20,591 nt of DNA from an uncultured Faecalibacterium sp. (lineage in GTDB: Bacteria; Bacillota; Clostridia; Oscillospirales; Ruminococcaceae), in assembly GCA_934561485.1 (NCBI GenBank), contig CAKTGS010000033.1, forward strand, positions 1 to 20,591, written 5' to 3'. Every line of letters begins with the position of its first letter. The stretch's first letter is position 1. Shown one piece after another: positions 20,515 through 20,591 of this stretch. The translations under genes were made by a program, and so were the position numbers. The notes under the pieces were generated by a model. That model had not been told where the DNA came from. It was given only the letters and a program-made list of their open reading frames with translations, and ran no database searches.

Positions 20515-20591
20515 TGATATGCTACCCCTAGAGTAGACAGAGTAAAAACAAAACTCTGAATACTTTGGGGGTATTTTCATGTCAAGGAAGA
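20515..20591 (+). mobile_element. Left end of an IS3-like (IS150-group-like) insertion sequence, partial
   Basis: From 20515 the sequence begins with TG and runs into CTACCCCTAGAGTAGACAG (from 20522), which resembles the terminal inverted repeats of IS150-group IS3 elements as I recall them. About 40 bases further on, a reading frame starts after GGGGG. The composition is more AT-rich than the chromosome around it. The right end and target duplication lie outside the window. Confidence 0.6.
20579..20591 (+). CDS. Start of a probable transposase orfA, cut by the window edge
   Basis: ATG-TCA-AGG-AAG gives MSRK, with GGGGG about 8 bases upstream (20567-20571). Only four codons are visible. The distance from the presumed IS end (64 bases) suits an IS3-family orfA (helix-turn-helix subunit). 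Identity is inferred from position alone. Confidence 0.45.

Noticed and set aside
1..20591. CRISPR array, prophage genes or an origin of replication
   Set aside because: No regularly spaced repeats, phage structural or integrase genes, or DnaA-box clusters were seen. The repeats found are hairpin REP-like units, not spaced direct repeats.

Overview
The window reads as chromosomal DNA from a GC-rich, anaerobic gut Firmicute of the Oscillospirales, most like Faecalibacterium. This is inference from the mix of protein families (DUF6472, a CmpB-type membrane protein, AlaX, ATP-dependent PEP carboxykinase), strong G/C third-position bias, AGGAGG-type ribosome sites and sigma-70/SigA promoters. No phage genes, CRISPR array or rRNA are seen. 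The only mobile DNA is the left end of an IS3-like element at the right edge.

Left block (1-4962, all minus strand). A four-gene operon, dhuD - kdgF - dhuI - DUF1622, starts from a clear promoter at 2672-2700. The three enzymes are consecutive steps for the unsaturated uronic acid released from lyase-cut pectin or glycosaminoglycan: KdgF linearises it, DhuI isomerises it and DhuD reduces it to 2-keto-3-deoxygluconate. Upstream lie a second, unrelated short-chain dehydrogenase and a YghZ-type aldo/keto reductase. At the far left edge a strong leftward promoter fires almost directly into a hairpin.

Middle (4963-11380). trpS (minus) has a long leader made of inverted REP-like repeats. It is followed upstream by a tRNA-Asn/tRNA-Glu pair, a permuted papain-fold protein and then, on the plus strand, pckA. 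A small membrane protein (minus) and a sugar-nucleotidyltransferase (plus) are divergently transcribed.

Right (11382-20591). A 753-residue EAL-GGDEF protein of unusual domain order has a ten-base C tract near its 3' end. Next comes a minus-strand set: alaX, a REP pair, trmB, a tiny cysteine-rich DUF6472 gene overlapping trmB, and a CmpB-family membrane/coiled-coil protein. malQ runs divergently from alaX. It is followed by a degenerate GGDEF protein, then a helical protein whose ribosome site is buried in a terminator-like hairpin, and then the IS end, which appears to have landed inside that gene's own terminator.

The most interesting items are the compact uronate operon with its internal terminator and duplicated promoter element, the C10 tract in the EAL-GGDEF gene, the hairpin-masked gene at 20050, the IS-split terminator, and a REP-like repeat family seen as one single unit and two inverted pairs.
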